Below, one piece after another: positions 13,011 through 24,810 of a stretch of 64,000 bases of DNA. A model generated the notes under the pieces. That model did no database searches. It had not been told where the DNA came from and saw nothing but the letters and a program-made list of their open reading frames with translations. The stretch is taken from positions 139,158,676 through 139,222,675 of the forward strand of contig NW_023604295.1 of the NCBI RefSeq assembly GCF_014898055.3. The letters are read 5' to 3'. The translations under genes were made by a program, and so were the position numbers. The stretch comes from Talpa occidentalis. Lineage: Eukaryota; Chordata; Mammalia; Eulipotyphla; Talpidae. The first letter of the stretch is position 1, and each line of letters starts with the position of its first letter.

Positions 13011-13315
13011 GGGCCTCCCCGGTGGCGCAGCGGTTGAGCGCTGGGTTGCGAAGCTGCCCACGGCCTCTGCGGCGCCGGTTCGATCCCCGGCTGCTCCCCG
13101 GCCACCGGAGGAGGGTCCCACATGGCGTGCAGACCTCTCCTGCCGCCCGCTGCTCCCCTCAGCAGTGTCCTTCGGTCCTTCTGCCTGCTCTGCTCCCCGC
13201 TCTGGCTCTGGTGGGTTCTCTCACCCTCCCGCGCTTCTGACTGTACCCAGTGCTTGTATAAACAAACAAATAAATAAAATAAAATAAAACATGCCTCTAT
13301 AAAAAAAAAAAAAAG
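13011..13315 (+). mobile_element. tRNA-derived SINE, well preserved, with extra 3' tail
   Basis: The best-preserved copy in the window: head GGGCCTCCCCGGTGGCGCAG, B box GGTTCGATCCCCGGC, CpG-rich body and A-rich tail. It is flanked by a perfect duplication CCAATCATGAT at 13000-13010 and 13316-13326. After the usual (AAAT)n tail it carries AACATGCCTCTAT at 13288-13300 before the terminal poly(A), a feature shared only with the copy at 47130. The retained CpGs suggest a recent insertion. Confidence 0.95.
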
Positions 13316-13326
13316 CCAATCATGAT

Positions 13327-14621
13327 GCTTTGTGGACATTTGTCATTGGGCATTGTTTTTAACTTTATAACATAAACTTGGAAACTTAATGGACTGGATA
13401 AGTTCCAGTCGGAGCTTCTACTTTGTCAATATTGTGGCAAAAGAAGATTGTTCAGGATGAAAAAGATGAAGAGAAGTTCAAGGATCCCAGGAATCAGGCC
13501 TGACCCTGCCAAGGTGACTCTATCTGAACTCAAACCCACCAAGGATATAGCTGCATTCTGCACTCTGTCGTGCAGATTTCCTTAAAACCCTGTTTTTTCA
13601 AGTCAAAAAGTTTTTTCTGACTTAACTGGAAAAAAAAAATTGAAATGCCAGAAATATAAAAGGAGGAGAGAAATAAACCTCTTTACCAGGTACCCTGTTA
13701 AGATTCCTTCCTCCCTGGGGTGGAGGTACTAAGACCCAAGTGCTCTAAGAGACTGTATAACCTGTAATTCCAGTTCTATCTGATCAAGTCTCAATCCCAC
13801 CCCATCTACTCATTTTGCCTGGAATTTTTCCCTGGCTGCTGTCACGACCCACTAGCCTCAACTCGGCCAGATTTTTTGACATTTCTAAGAGTCTACCTGC
13901 CTGCTAACTTAAACCTGGCGTGGCACTAGGGTTTGTATTTCTGTTCAAAACCTCATTAAGTAGATCTATTGCCCTCTCATCCACAGCGTTAATCTCTCTT
14001 TATCTTATTTAGATGAATGAGAAGAAAGCACAGGAGAGTCAAGGCAACACAAATCTCTTAGCTGATAAATAAGGGGATACTGCAAATTAAGATTTTTTTT
14101 TTTAATTGGGCAGACTTTCTGTAAACTCGGTAAAATAATCTCAAGGTTTAATGCTGAAGAACCCAAAACAGCACTTTCAAGGCGCAATTTGTTGAATATT
14201 TTTTAGTGGTCAATAGATTTGAGAAACATACCTCCCTCTTGAAGGTCCACAAAGATCAATTAAGAACCTCAGACTCAACACAATAGAGACCACCTTCACC
14301 TCTCTTTATTTACCCTGACATTTTCTAAAACCTCATTTTTCTTGGAAAAAAATTTTTTTCAAACAGTGGACCATGGAATACAATTAGAGAAAAGCAACCT
14401 AAACAATAAAATCAAACCTTTTAAATAATCAAGGAGAATGTCTCTTTATTTTAGGCAGGTGTCAAGATAATTTAACTTTATAATACATTCAATAAAAAGT
14501 CTTAACTACTGGATAAGAAGTCCAAAGCCAGTTTAAAAAAAAAAGATCATGAATTAACCAAGAGGAGTTTGTTTCCTTAAACTTCACTTTAAAACAAAGT
14601 TTCAACACAAAGTATGTATTT
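13327..14621. other. Intergenic DNA, no gene seen
   Basis: No recognisable gene or repeat beyond short poly(A)/poly(T) tracts. Confidence 0.5.
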
Positions 14622-14635
14622 CATGCTATTTAATT

Positions 14636-14749
14636 TTTTTTTTTTTTTTTGTGAGACCCTCGCCGGTGGCTGGGGAACGAACCGGCACTGCAGAGGCTGC
14701 GGGAAGCCTCGCAGCCCAGCACTCAACCGCTGCACCACCAGGGGAGGCC
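14636..14749 (-). mobile_element. Head-only SINE copy (tRNA part plus poly(A))
   Basis: On the minus strand the element is only about 114 bp: the tRNA-related head through the B box and CAGCCACCGGCGAGGGTCTCAC, then directly poly(A). The whole tRNA-unrelated body is missing. A perfect 14-bp duplication CATGCTATTTAATT (14622-14635 and 14750-14763) shows that it inserted in this short form. Confidence 0.9.
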
Positions 14750-15173
14750 CATGCTATTTAATTCTTGATCGTTAAATATCACACTTTACTTTCATGGTTT
14801 AGAAGATTCCAGGGTAAAAATAGGAATTTTAGAGGAAACACACATAGTAACTAGCAAACAGGTGCATATGACCAAGGTTCATCTGCATGTTTTTGATCAT
14901 AGTCTAAGAGTAACAAAAGTAGAAAGAAAAAATATCAGCTTTTTAAGGAATGAGGCTACACCTAAGATTATTAAAAAATCATTGTTATACTACTGTTACA
15001 GTGTATACACATGTACACATACATGTATGTGCATATGTATGCAAACGCATTTCTGTGTTCACATATCTAAATGTTCGCTAGGTACTTGTATACACATACA
15101 AACACAGATGTATATTTGTTTGCTCTCCCCATCAAGAGATATTTTTCAGTGAATATCAAAAGAATACTGTATT

Positions 15174-15443
15174 TTTTTTTAAAGATTTATTTATTTATGC
15201 ATACAGAAGCTGGGGTATAGGCCAGAGATGCAGGGGATGAGAGGATCCACCAGAGACAGAGCGGGGAACAGAACAGGCAGACTGACTGAAATATACTGCT
15301 GAGGGGAGCAGCGGGGGAGACAGAAGAGGTCTGCCTCGCCATGTGGGTTTCTCCCTGGCTGGCTGGGGATCGAACTCGCACTGCAGAGGCTGTGGATTAC
15401 CTCACAGTGCGGTGCTTAACCCCTTGTGCCACTAGGGAGGCCC
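15174..15443 (-). mobile_element. tRNA-derived SINE
   Basis: Reverse-oriented full-length copy, from TTAAAGATTTATTTATTTATG to CCACTAGGGAGGCCC. The flanks AAGAATACTGTATT and AAGAACACTGTATT are a target duplication with one mismatch. Confidence 0.93.
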
Positions 15444-15639
15444 AAGAACACTGTATTATGCACAGGACAAATCTGAAAACTTAAATAGAAATGAATCATA
15501 GGGAGGGAGTACTGGTATTTGCAGACCAAAAGTTGATGAAAGGAGTCTATCATGTCTTCCACTTCTAATATATAATCCTAATATATAAAATCAGGCAACA
15601 TTCTGAAACCTCTTTATTTCATGGTCATTGTCACTTAAA

Positions 15640-15800
15640 AGTAAAGTGTTGGAAGGGACCTGAGAAATTCCTTTGTCTCAAAGCACTGATTTTATGGGTC
15701 ACTAAGTGGAGATCCCCAGGTATAGGTGACTGTCCTGTGCTGGGAATATATCAAAGTTGAACTTAAACCCACAGCACCGTTCCTGATCCTCCATCAGGCC
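15640..15800 (-). repeat. Possible ancient MIR-type fragment
   Basis: GTTGGAAGGGACCTGAGAAAT, then a decayed bottom-strand MIR core and TGAACTTAAACCCACAG, resemble the arrangement of old MIR3-like copies. Divergence is high. Confidence 0.35.
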
Positions 15801-16499
15801 TCTCCATGACCAGGCAGACACAAGTCAGAGGCTTCCCGTGACTCAGCATTCCTCTCTTGTAATGAGGATCACTCCAGGTGTGGTGAACTTTGTGTCACAT
15901 CTGCAGGACTCGGAGCCAAGGGAACAGACACAAATGTGATGCTCACACTTGCTGTCTGTGAGTAATGAAGTCATTTGTCTCTGATCCAAGAGTCCCATGC
16001 CTGGTGCCAGACTCCATGAAACAGTAACAAGCTGTCTTATTAGCTTGGAAGTCGTGTATAATCAAATGCCAGGCCTGAGAGAAGCCTTACAGAAAAAGTT
16101 GGGAATTGTTACCTCCTCTATTTTTTTGTAAAAATATCTGTAGGATTTGCATTATTTTCTCTTACATGTTTGTTAGAATTTACCGATAAAGTCATTTGAG
16201 ACTTTCGTTACTCTTAAAATGTGATCAGAAATTTGCAGATAAGCCTTGGTCATATGTACCTGTTTGCTAGTGACTGTGTGTTTTCTCTAAAATTCAAGAA
16301 TTAGCTGTGGGAATATTTTGATAATTAATTCAACTCCATATTTATGGCGCTACTCACATTTTTTATTGTGCCAGTTTTATAACGAGCTTTTCCAGATATT
16401 TGTCTATTTATTCTAAAGTTGTTATATACATTGGCATAAGGTTGTTAATATTATTCCCTTATGACCCCTTTTAATATCTATAAAATATGGGAGGGGAAA

Positions 16500-17400
16500 A
16501 AACCCTCATTTATTACTGAAAGTAGTCGTCTTGATTTTTTCGACTTTTTTGTCCTTATAATCTACCAACAGTTTCACCAATTTCATTAATCTTTTCAGAA
16601 AACTTACTTCAGTTTGGTAGGTTTTCTCCATTGTTTGTTTTACATTTCTTGATTTCCACTTTTATTTAATATGTTTGGCCCTTTATGACTTGGATTTAAA
16701 TTGCTTGTTTTTTTCTCTCTTCTTTTTTCTTTTTAAAGATTTATTTATTTATTTATACAAGCACTGGGTACAGTCAGAAGCGTGGGAGGGTGAGAGAATT
16801 CACCAGAGTCAGAGTGGGGACAGAACAAGCAGACTGACGAAATACACTGCTGAGGGGAGCAGAGGGTGGCAGGAGAGTTCGTTGCGCCATGTGTGACCCT
16901 CGCCGGTGACTGGGGATAGAACCGGCGCTGCAGAGGCTGCGGGCAGCTTCGCAGCCCAGAGCTCAACCGCTGTGCCACCAGGGGAGGGCCCTTTTTCTCT
17001 CTTCTTAAGATAGAAATTTAGAGCAGTCTTAAATCTTTTTCCTAACTTAAGGATTTTCCATTAAGTACTTCTTTGGCAACATCCCACAACTTCTCATAAG
17101 TTATATTTTCATTATCATTTTACTCAAATGCTTTTATTTTCTTTGTGGTTATTTTGAGCCCATAGGTATTTGAAAGGGAGAATTTTCACATTTGGGGTTG
17201 CTTAATCTTATGGTATTTATTTCTAATTTAAGTTGATTATTATCACCTAACATACTTTGAAACATCTAGCCTTTGAAACTTATTGAATGTGTTTCATTTC
17301 ACAACATATGTACTCTTCGTAAAGGATGTTAGTGTCTCCTTTGGATTTATCTATATCTCTTATACTTAAAGTATTTGCTTTGGGGTTTTCCTGTATCCGT
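16500..17400 (-). mobile_element. LINE-1 ORF2 fragment, reverse orientation, split by a SINE
   Basis: The + strand shows the reverse complement of L1 ORF2 between the endonuclease and reverse transcriptase: CTTTGGCAACATCCCACAAC, TTATATTTTCATTATCATTT and TTATTTTGAGCCCATAGGTA. It has many stops. A younger SINE at 16725-16991 interrupts it. Confidence 0.78.
16725..16991 (-). mobile_element. tRNA-derived SINE inserted into L1
   Basis: Reverse-oriented copy of the GCGGTTGAG subfamily (ends CCACCAGGGGAGGGCC). It has a perfect 15-bp duplication TTTTTCTCTCTTCTT at 16710-16724 and 16992-17006, which lies in the L1 it disrupts. Confidence 0.93.
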
Positions 17401-17849
17401 AGTTTATCCTTTAGGTTTCAGCCCTCAGGACCACCATATGAAGAATGTCAGATTTGCTTCTGATTTCTAACCCAGTCTTGCCAATCCTATATACTTCCCT
17501 AGTTTTTCTGCACCTATCAATAATTGAGGGATGGAGATGGTTTTAGAACACTCTAAAGGAATGAATTCTTCAGCAACAATCTCTCAGGATATTATTATTC
17601 TTTGAGAACATCAACTGTGCACAAAAGCCCTTTTGAACAAAATCTGGTCTAATCAAGCAAAAATAAGAACCAAAGGCCTAGTGTATAAATAAGAATCAGA
17701 ACATTATAGGCATTGCCAAATACGAATGGACAAGGATAAATATCTTCAAGCAATGTGTGGGGACATGCTTCTTGTTTACCCCATATTTATTCTTTCCTTT
17801 CTTCTTACTAAAAGGACAATCATTTAATTTGTATCATTAATGTAGCCAA

Positions 17850-17882
17850 ACACACACACACACACACACATACACACACACA
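17850..17882. repeat. (CA)n microsatellite
   Basis: A CA run with one T interruption (CACATACACACA). Confidence 0.9.
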
Positions 17883-18754
17883 GAGTTTCTCAGACTCTGT
17901 TACAGCAAAGACTGATAGCATGACAGGGTTTGGTCAATGAGATTAGCTGAAACCTACCAGAACTTCTATGTAGTTTTGCTTTCCTGACATAGGCTACAGT
18001 CCTTCCTTCTCGTGTTTTTTTATTCTTCCTTTCTGGAATAAAAAAAGGAGGGTAGAGGTAGAGAATACTAACTTACAAGCAAGAAGTAACCAGGGTATAA
18101 AGGAATGAAAAGACTAAGTAAATCTAGGATGTTGTTGATATTATGAGGTCATGGCACCAACTTTGCCTATCTACATTAGACTTAACGTATGAGAAAAGTT
18201 AACCCCTATTTGGTTAAGTCACAATAATTGGGCACAATAACTATTCTATATAGTTAAATATAATCCTAACTAATACCAAAAGAAAAAAATCTTAAGAAAC
18301 TCATGATTCTCTCAGAAATCAAATTCACACTTCTACCTGAGAGTTAACACTTCCACATTTTCTACTCTTCTAGAAGAGTTTCTATAAAGAATAAACTTTA
18401 AAACTTTCTATGTTATACTACGAAGGACTCAGCGGACTTTCCCCCATTATGCATCATTTTGGTAATCAGAAGTCCTCCAAGCAGTGTTTTTCTCTCTTTG
18501 AAATATCACTACCTTTTCTAAAATGAAATATAAAGTCCAGAATATACTGTGGAAGATTGTTGACTGCCCTTCTGTAAAACAATTCAACTTCATACATAGT
18601 TTGAAAGACATTACAAGGTGAAATTTGTACAAAATTATTTTCATATCTGGACTCTCTGCAAATGTGTTTCTGTAACTGCCTTAGCCTTTTCAGTCTGAGT
18701 TGATGTTATACTTAACCCTTTTTGCTTTTGTGGAGTTTTGAATTCCCCATGTGC

Positions 18755-18780
18755 AGTGCTAATCCCTTCTGATTAGCACT
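18755..18780. repeat. Short perfect inverted repeat
   Basis: AGTGCTAATC (18755-18764), a 6-base loop CCTTCT, then GATTAGCACT (18771-18780): a perfect 10-bp stem. No poly(T) or gene context is seen, so no function is inferred. Confidence 0.8.
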
Positions 18781-19076
18781 CAACCTCAGAAGCAGGTTCT
18801 AACATGCATGTGCTAAGGAATTAATCAAAATCATTTACAATCAAGCCATCACATAAATGTCTACTGAAGCAAACTTCTGCATCTCAAATAGGCAGCAATT
18901 CTAGTCGCATTTAGGATATGACTCTAGCTGCCCTAGTTAAGAGCTAATACATTAAGACAATATACTGTTTCTTAATTTTGCTTACCTAAATTAGAAAATT
19001 TTGTTAATGTAAGTGCTTATGTTGAAGGATATAAAATATATAATGTGCATACACCTGTGAGTGTGTGAATGTGCAG

Positions 19077-19078
19077 GT

Positions 19079-19110
<32 letters not shown>
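19077..19110. repeat. (AC)n microsatellite
   Basis: An uninterrupted AC run followed by ATACAC. Confidence 0.9.
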
Positions 19111-20976
19111 CCCTGTTAGCATTTGCCAATTGCTTCTCAAATGAAAATAGCAGAACAGAACAAACCCAGACTTTAGCATTTAGCAAGTAAGCAAAAAGTC
19201 CAGAAATTTAAATATCTGACAGCTTTGGGTCTGATTAACCTTTCAAGTCCAAGAGATTAATAATGAAAAATAGAAACCACTGTGGCTTAATCACTAGTTC
19301 AAATTGGGTCCAAGCCAATAACAATTAGACCAGAAATGCCAAAGAATCGTTCTTGGGGCTTAACAGGTAAATTCTGAATCCTGCTTCATAAAATGAACAG
19401 TGTCAAAATGGCATTCTTGTTTTATTAATGGATTTTAAGACATCCACAAATTATATGACTGAGTTTTTCCGTTGACTTTGGCAACTGATTAAAGTGATAT
19501 ACTAAAAGTTTGGGAAAGAAGTGATCTTGTATTTGTTGGGTGAAACTGATCCTTCTGTTAAGATTATAAATCCATGTTACTATATAATAACCATTGTGTT
19601 CTCATTAAGAAAGAAATACAATAGATTGGGCTCAATCTTCTGAAATTTCCACTGGATTTGTTACATAGAGATGGTTATACAGCGACACATAGCTGACTAG
19701 TTATCTCTGCTGTAGAGATGTGATTGAGAAGCTACAGAATGCCTAAGTATCCTTTAACAAGCTCACGATAATTACATCTGACCTTTAGTTAACGATATAA
19801 TCTGCTTCTACATGGTCTGTTAAGCTGAGGATAGAGTATTTTTGCTTAAACTTCACAAACCTTTGATTGCTTCATGCTAGGAAGGTCCATCTGACACTGT
19901 CATTTCACTGCTACTAATTTCAGTGCTACCTTGTTTCAGTCCACGCCTCGGTACAACCAAGCTGAGCTTGGGATGTCCACGGAGTAGAATTATGGCATAA
20001 TGACATGATTTAAGCATTTCTCTTTTCAACTCCAGGTCCAGGATTGTCCCTGTGTAGAAACAACAAGGACTTACCACTGCCTCTGCTCTCTTTGTCAGTT
20101 GCTACCACCCACTCCATCTTTTGCTTTCACATTTCCAAATGCTTTGCTTTCCCTAAAAACAAGCACAAAGGTTGTTAATGGCCAAAGAGTTTTCTATTAC
20201 GCAGGTAAAACTGCAATCATTAAAATAAAAACAATGAATGCGCAGGTTAGATAATCCCAAACGTCTTAGTCTATGGTTTAAAGTGACAAAATCCGTGTCT
20301 GAGATGTTAGCTGCAAGCTAGTAAGATTTCTGTCTCAGCTTTTATTTCTTAAGGGGAGCTTCTCACTAAAGCCTCCTACCACATTCTGACCCAACCAAGG
20401 CAGACGATAGTCTCCCCTCTACCTCAAGTGGGAATTCTACATATTTAAAAATGATAACCTAGAATTATCTTCTCACTGGAACAAACGTGAACCCCACCAG
20501 AAATCTAATGTTTTTTGTTACTTTCATCTAGGACGTGATTCCTTTTTGTCTTTTTATTTGCCCAATAAAACACAGTTTACATTGATACAGTTGTTTTAAG
20601 GCCTTGCACTAATGGCCTGATGGGAGTTGGGAGTAGGAGGGGTCTGTCTTCTAAAATGGTTCACAACCAAAATAAGAATGCCACATGCGCCAAATGCACC
20701 ACCACAGTAATGGTTTTCACCCTTTTCAAAATTGCCAAATACTATGAAAGCTGTGAAGCTTTAAAGCTGACTGATAATGAATTACAGAAAATATTTAACC
20801 AACTAAATCAGCGTCCTCTTGAAAATGTTATGACAGCTTTGATAGCCCCCTTTTTCTCTGCTAACTACATACCATCTAGTTAGCTGAAATAGAGTCCTTA
20901 AGAGCTCATAAGTGAAACTTTAAAAAGCATGTAATTTTTATGTTATAAAAGCCCTCCCCCCAAAAAAAGAAAAACA

Positions 20977-21665
20977 GGTCAAGTCATTTTATAAGCCTTA
21001 TATCTTGATATTAAAATTGGATAAGGACACTGCAAAAGGAAAAGGAAAATAACTAGTCTTGGTTCACTTCTGATCACAGAGGAGAAAATGCTAAATAAAA
21101 TATTAGCCAAAGAAATTCAAAATCTATTAAGAAGTAAACAGTGTGGATTGGTAGAGATTACCTAAGCAAAGCTACAATGGGTTCCTGATCAAAACTCCAC
21201 ATATGTAATTCATCATAATAATGGACTGAAAAAGAGAAATAAATTTTGACTTCAGTAGATAACGGAAAAACATGTAACACATTTTACACTTAATGATAAA
21301 ACAAAAGTTAAGAGTAACTGAGAGCAAATATATCTGAAACTTGATAAAAGTATTTACTTAAAAGACTCAGAAGATAGTGCTTATTGAAGATATTTTGAAC
21401 TCAACAAGGCAAGGCTATCTGTTATCCTACTACTATTCAATATGGCACTGAAAGCTCCAGAAAACACAATAAGACAAGGAAAATAATTAGTAATGATAAG
21501 AATTGGAAAGGAAGAGATAAAACTGTCATTATTTGTAATTGATAAGATTATCTCTACAGAAAACCCAAGAGAATGAACAAATTAGTGTATCCAAGAAAGG
21601 AATTAAGTGAAATTGCCAGATATAAGATAAACTTTCAAGATGAATAGCAGCTCTTCTACAACACT
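20977..21665 (+). mobile_element. LINE-1 ORF2 reverse transcriptase fragment
   Basis: Forward-oriented and decayed L1 ORF2. GGATAAGGACACTGCAAAAG, then CTAAATAAAATATTAGCCAA, AGGCAAGGCTATCTGTTATC and CTACTATTCAATATGGCACT correspond to the L1 reverse transcriptase coding region. The QGCPLSPLLFN-type block is seen in shifted frames. Later AAACCCAAGAGAATGAAC follows the same order. Stops and frameshifts show that it is inactive. Confidence 0.8.
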
Positions 21666-21802
21666 CTTCACAAAATATGTCTCCTCTACAAGTGGATAAA
21701 TAAAACTTTAAAACGCATACAATCCTTATCTATAAAAAGGCCAACTTATTTATGAACCTACTATGACCTCAAATATATATATGAGCTGGAATTATATACA
21801 TC

Positions 21803-22035
21803 AGAGTAGAGAAAAGAGCAAGATTGCCTTGAGTTCAAATCCCGATTCTGTCACTTACCATCTGTGCGAATTTAGGCAAGTTACCAAGTTAAGCAACTAC
21901 ACAGTGCCTCATTTTTCTTATCTATAAAATAACAATAATCCCACTTAGGATTTATTAGGAATGAGTGAATTGACACCTGGAAAACATTGTCCCTTGCACA
22001 GAGTTGGTGCTCCATAAAATTTATCTATTATTATA
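21803..22035 (+). repeat. MIR element, nearly full length
   Basis: Good MIR order: TTGAGTTCAAATCCCGATTC, TGTCACTTACCATCTGTG, TTAGGCAAGTTACC, GTGCCTCATTTTTCTTATCT, ATAAAATAACAATAAT and CAGAGTTGGTGCTCCATAAA. This is the clearest MIR in the window. Confidence 0.87.
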
Positions 22036-22404
22036 ATCATAGAGCTAATATCAATACATTAGGTGTTGTTTGTCTAAAAAATAAAAATGTTAAAGTAAAA
22101 TAAAAAATAAGCCTATCTAAAGGGGCTAATATTTTCTTTTCTTCCCCAGTTGGGTATAAACACTTCACATTGGAGTCCAGAGCCTCACACAGCAAAAATC
22201 AACCAAAATTACAACACAAAATAGTATGTCCCTCAAATTATCAATCCAAACTGAAATAACTAGGAATTAAATCAGTTAAGAAAGCACAATATCTTTACAG
22301 AAAAGCTAATATTTCTCAATTTAATCAATGACAGCTTAATAAAGGAAAACATTTTAATATTGTAGAATTGTTTATAAGTTCATCTATAAATTCTATGTAT
22401 TTTT

Positions 22405-22670
22405 TAAAGATTTATTTATTTATGCATACAAGAGCTGGGGTACAGGCCAGAGATGCAGGGGGGGTGAGAGGATTCACCAGAGACAGAGTGGGGAACAGAA
22501 CAGGCAGACTGACTGAAATACACTGTTGAGGGGAGCAGTGGGCAAGTCAGGAGAGATCTGCTTCACCATATGGGTTTCTCTCTAGCCAGCCAGGGATTGA
22601 ACTCGTGCTGCAGAGGTTGCGGATTGCTTCATAGTGCGGTGCTTAACCCCTTGCGCCACCAGGGAGGCCC
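22405..22670 (-). mobile_element. tRNA-derived SINE
   Basis: Full-length reverse copy ending CCACCAGGGAGGCCC. It has a perfect 16-bp duplication AATTCTATGTATTTTT at 22389-22404 and 22671-22686. Confidence 0.95.
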
Positions 22671-22861
22671 AATTCTATGTATTTTTGATCAACAATGCAG
22701 CAGAATTTTGAGAATATGAAACATACTTTGAAAGTTTAAGCATTCACACAAAATTAATATAATCATATCTGCAAAGTCCTTTTGCTTGGTAAAGTAACAG
22801 AATGACAAACTTCAGGGATTAGCACATGAATAATTGGGGGGACCATTATTCATCCTACCAC

Positions 22862-23065
22862 TAACAAGGGTTTCTCAACCGTGGCACTACTGACATCTTT
22901 GGCTAGATGTTTCTTTCTTGTGGTGCCTTGTGATGCGCTTTGTAAGCTATATAGTACTTACCTGTCCTCTGCCTATCAGATGCCAATAGCTCCACCTTGA
23001 TCTCCCAGTCATGACTCAATGTCACCTGCAGGACAAGGTCACCCTGTGGACAACCCCTGCTTCAC
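22862..23065. mobile_element. MER5A-type hAT-Charlie DNA transposon remnant
   Basis: GGTTTCTCAACCGTGGCACT, ACTGACATCTTTGGC, CTATCAGATGCCAATAGCTCC and TCATGACTCAATGTCACC follow the MER5A consensus (a non-autonomous hAT element). The preceding GGGGGGACCATTATTCATCC is the end of some other old repeat that I cannot name firmly. Confidence 0.65.
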
Positions 23066-23149
23066 AATCCTCAGATGATCACTCAACAAGGCAAACTCAT
23101 CTCATCATTCTACACATTTTCATTACTTTCACAAGAACACCCATACTTC

Positions 23150-23345
23150 TTGGCATGTCACCTTAGATTTTTCTTTATTTCATTTTGCTTCCTTTTCTCT
23201 TAGACCTGCCTGCCCTCACTTTCTCTGGCTATATGTTCCACTAGATATTCTTGGAATTCCCAGAATGTGAAGTTCATTCAAACTTCCTGGCTTTGTAAAT
23301 GTTTTCTTTTCTATCTCCTTGGAAAGCCCTTTCTTCCTGTGATGA
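23150..23345 (+). repeat. Possible L2 fragment
   Basis: GGAATTCCCAGAATGTGAAG, then CTTTGTAAATG and CTTGGAAAGCCCTTTCTTCC, faintly follow the L2 3' region. It is weak. Confidence 0.3.
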
Positions 23346-24552
23346 ACTGTTGATGAAATGATGAAATGTTGTTGCTGCAATATGGGCATCCAGGTATCCT
23401 TCTGGTGTGTGCTCACAGCCTCAGAGGAACATCTTGATGCTGGTGTTAGTTTTTTCCCCCCTGCACTAGTCTGTAGCTGCCTAGATCTATCTTTGTATAA
23501 ATGGATCTAGTCTTCTTGCTGCAACAGATTGGTTGTCCAGGACTCATTCTGTGAATAAAGGATAAATGGTGGATTTCACGTTTCAAGCTAAATACCCTCT
23601 CCAGTGACTGAGACTGATGAACTTTGCTCCAAGATATTAGCAAAAACTAAGTAGCTTTTCTATTTCAAAACAGAAAATAAATGAACTCTTCCATCCTGTC
23701 ATAAAGAGAAAACCATATAGCAATTTTAATTGGGTTCTTTTGTGAATGTTTAATATCTAGTTAGTTCTTTTTTCTTTAAGTTAAGTTCATACTCAGAAAC
23801 TACTCAAAGTTTTTAAGAAATTAGAAAAATCCTTTCCACAGAGAATTTGGCAAAACAGAATGAAAACACCGCAGTCACAGATGTCACAACACTGTGAAAG
23901 GCAAGGCAGGTTGGGGCAATTTGGGGTATCCCTGAGGAGGTCAAGGTTGATTTCACAATTTGGATTTTGACTTTGCAGGCAGAGAACTGTCACCTGGACA
24001 CTTCCAGCCTTTACAAGGGAACAAAGTTAACTGCTTTGCAAAATCCGACATTAGTTATCTGCTGCAAACTACAAAAATATTACAATGGTTCCTGTTCTCT
24101 GAATTTTATTATACTTCCGGTAGTCTAATGCTAAAAGTTTCTCTCAATGGTTGGAAACTGGAGACTCTTTAGCAAATACCACCAAAACACCTGCACGAAT
24201 GCTCAGTAATGTGGACCTCCTCTATTCAGAGCTCAAATTAAGAGGATGCTGTCAGGGGATGGATGTTTTCACTCTACTTGTTAAATATAACCAGGTAATT
24301 TATTTAAAAAACAGAAATTAAAGACATTTTCCCCATGTAACATCTTCATCATCCCAGCTAAACCCTGCCTGCAGACCTTATAAGGTATGAGAACAACAAT
24401 TGTAATGAGCTGAAAAATAGTTTCATTATCCTAAAGATGTCAGAACCATATATGCTAAAGGACGGTTTTTAGATTCTCTGTAATTCCCCTATGATGCTGA
24501 CTCAAAGTTTGCTCTTCCTCTAAACCACCAAATCTTAAATTATTGTTAAAAA
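23346..24552. other. Intergenic DNA, no gene seen
   Basis: No recognisable gene or repeat in this stretch. Confidence 0.5.
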
Positions 24553-24810
24553 TATTTTGTAGTGGGCTGCAGTGATAGAGTTGATGTTGCTGAAGTATTT
24601 GGCTAAATTAAATGGCTGGCTTGGTTGAATCCCCACTCTGTGACCTGGATTACTCAAGCTTTCTGTGCCCCAGTTCACTCCTTCATAAAGTGGGGATGAC
24701 AATAGTACCAAGCACAGAGAATTATTCTGAGTATTAAACAAGTAAGTATTTGTAAAACACCTTGAACATTGCCTGGCACACAGAGGCATCAGATAAGTAT
24801 CTGGAGGGCT
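24553..24810 (+). repeat. MIR element
   Basis: MIR order: GGTTGAATCCCCACTCTGTG, CCTGGATTACTCAAGCTTTC, GTGCCCCAGTTCACTCC, AAAGTGGGGATGACAATAGT and ATTGCCTGGCACACAGAGGC. Nearly full length. Confidence 0.85.

Larger units (their letters stand above)
17401..20976. other. Intergenic DNA with two CA repeats, no gene seen
   Basis: Contains the microsatellites at 17850 and 19077 and a small perfect hairpin at 18755-18780 (listed separately). The frame at 20620-20883 could not be matched to any family and lacks support. Otherwise nothing assignable was seen. Confidence 0.5.

Noticed and set aside
13021..13095. tRNA-like segments with A and B boxes at the SINE heads
   Set aside because: They do not fold into an intact tRNA with a clear anticodon arm. 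All are attached to SINE bodies with target duplications, so they are not tRNA genes.
13004..13339. Frames of over 90 codons on both strands; similar ones at 865-1145, 47068-47420, 58676-59032 and 62201-62471
   Set aside because: All lie inside tRNA-derived SINE copies, and the similar peptides come from the repeat itself.
20620..20883. Open frame of 87 codons upstream of an L1 fragment
   Set aside because: The translation (for example ALKLTDNELQKIFNQLNQRP) matches no family that I know. There is no promoter, splice or poly(A) support, and it sits beside old L1 sequence. A protein search would decide.
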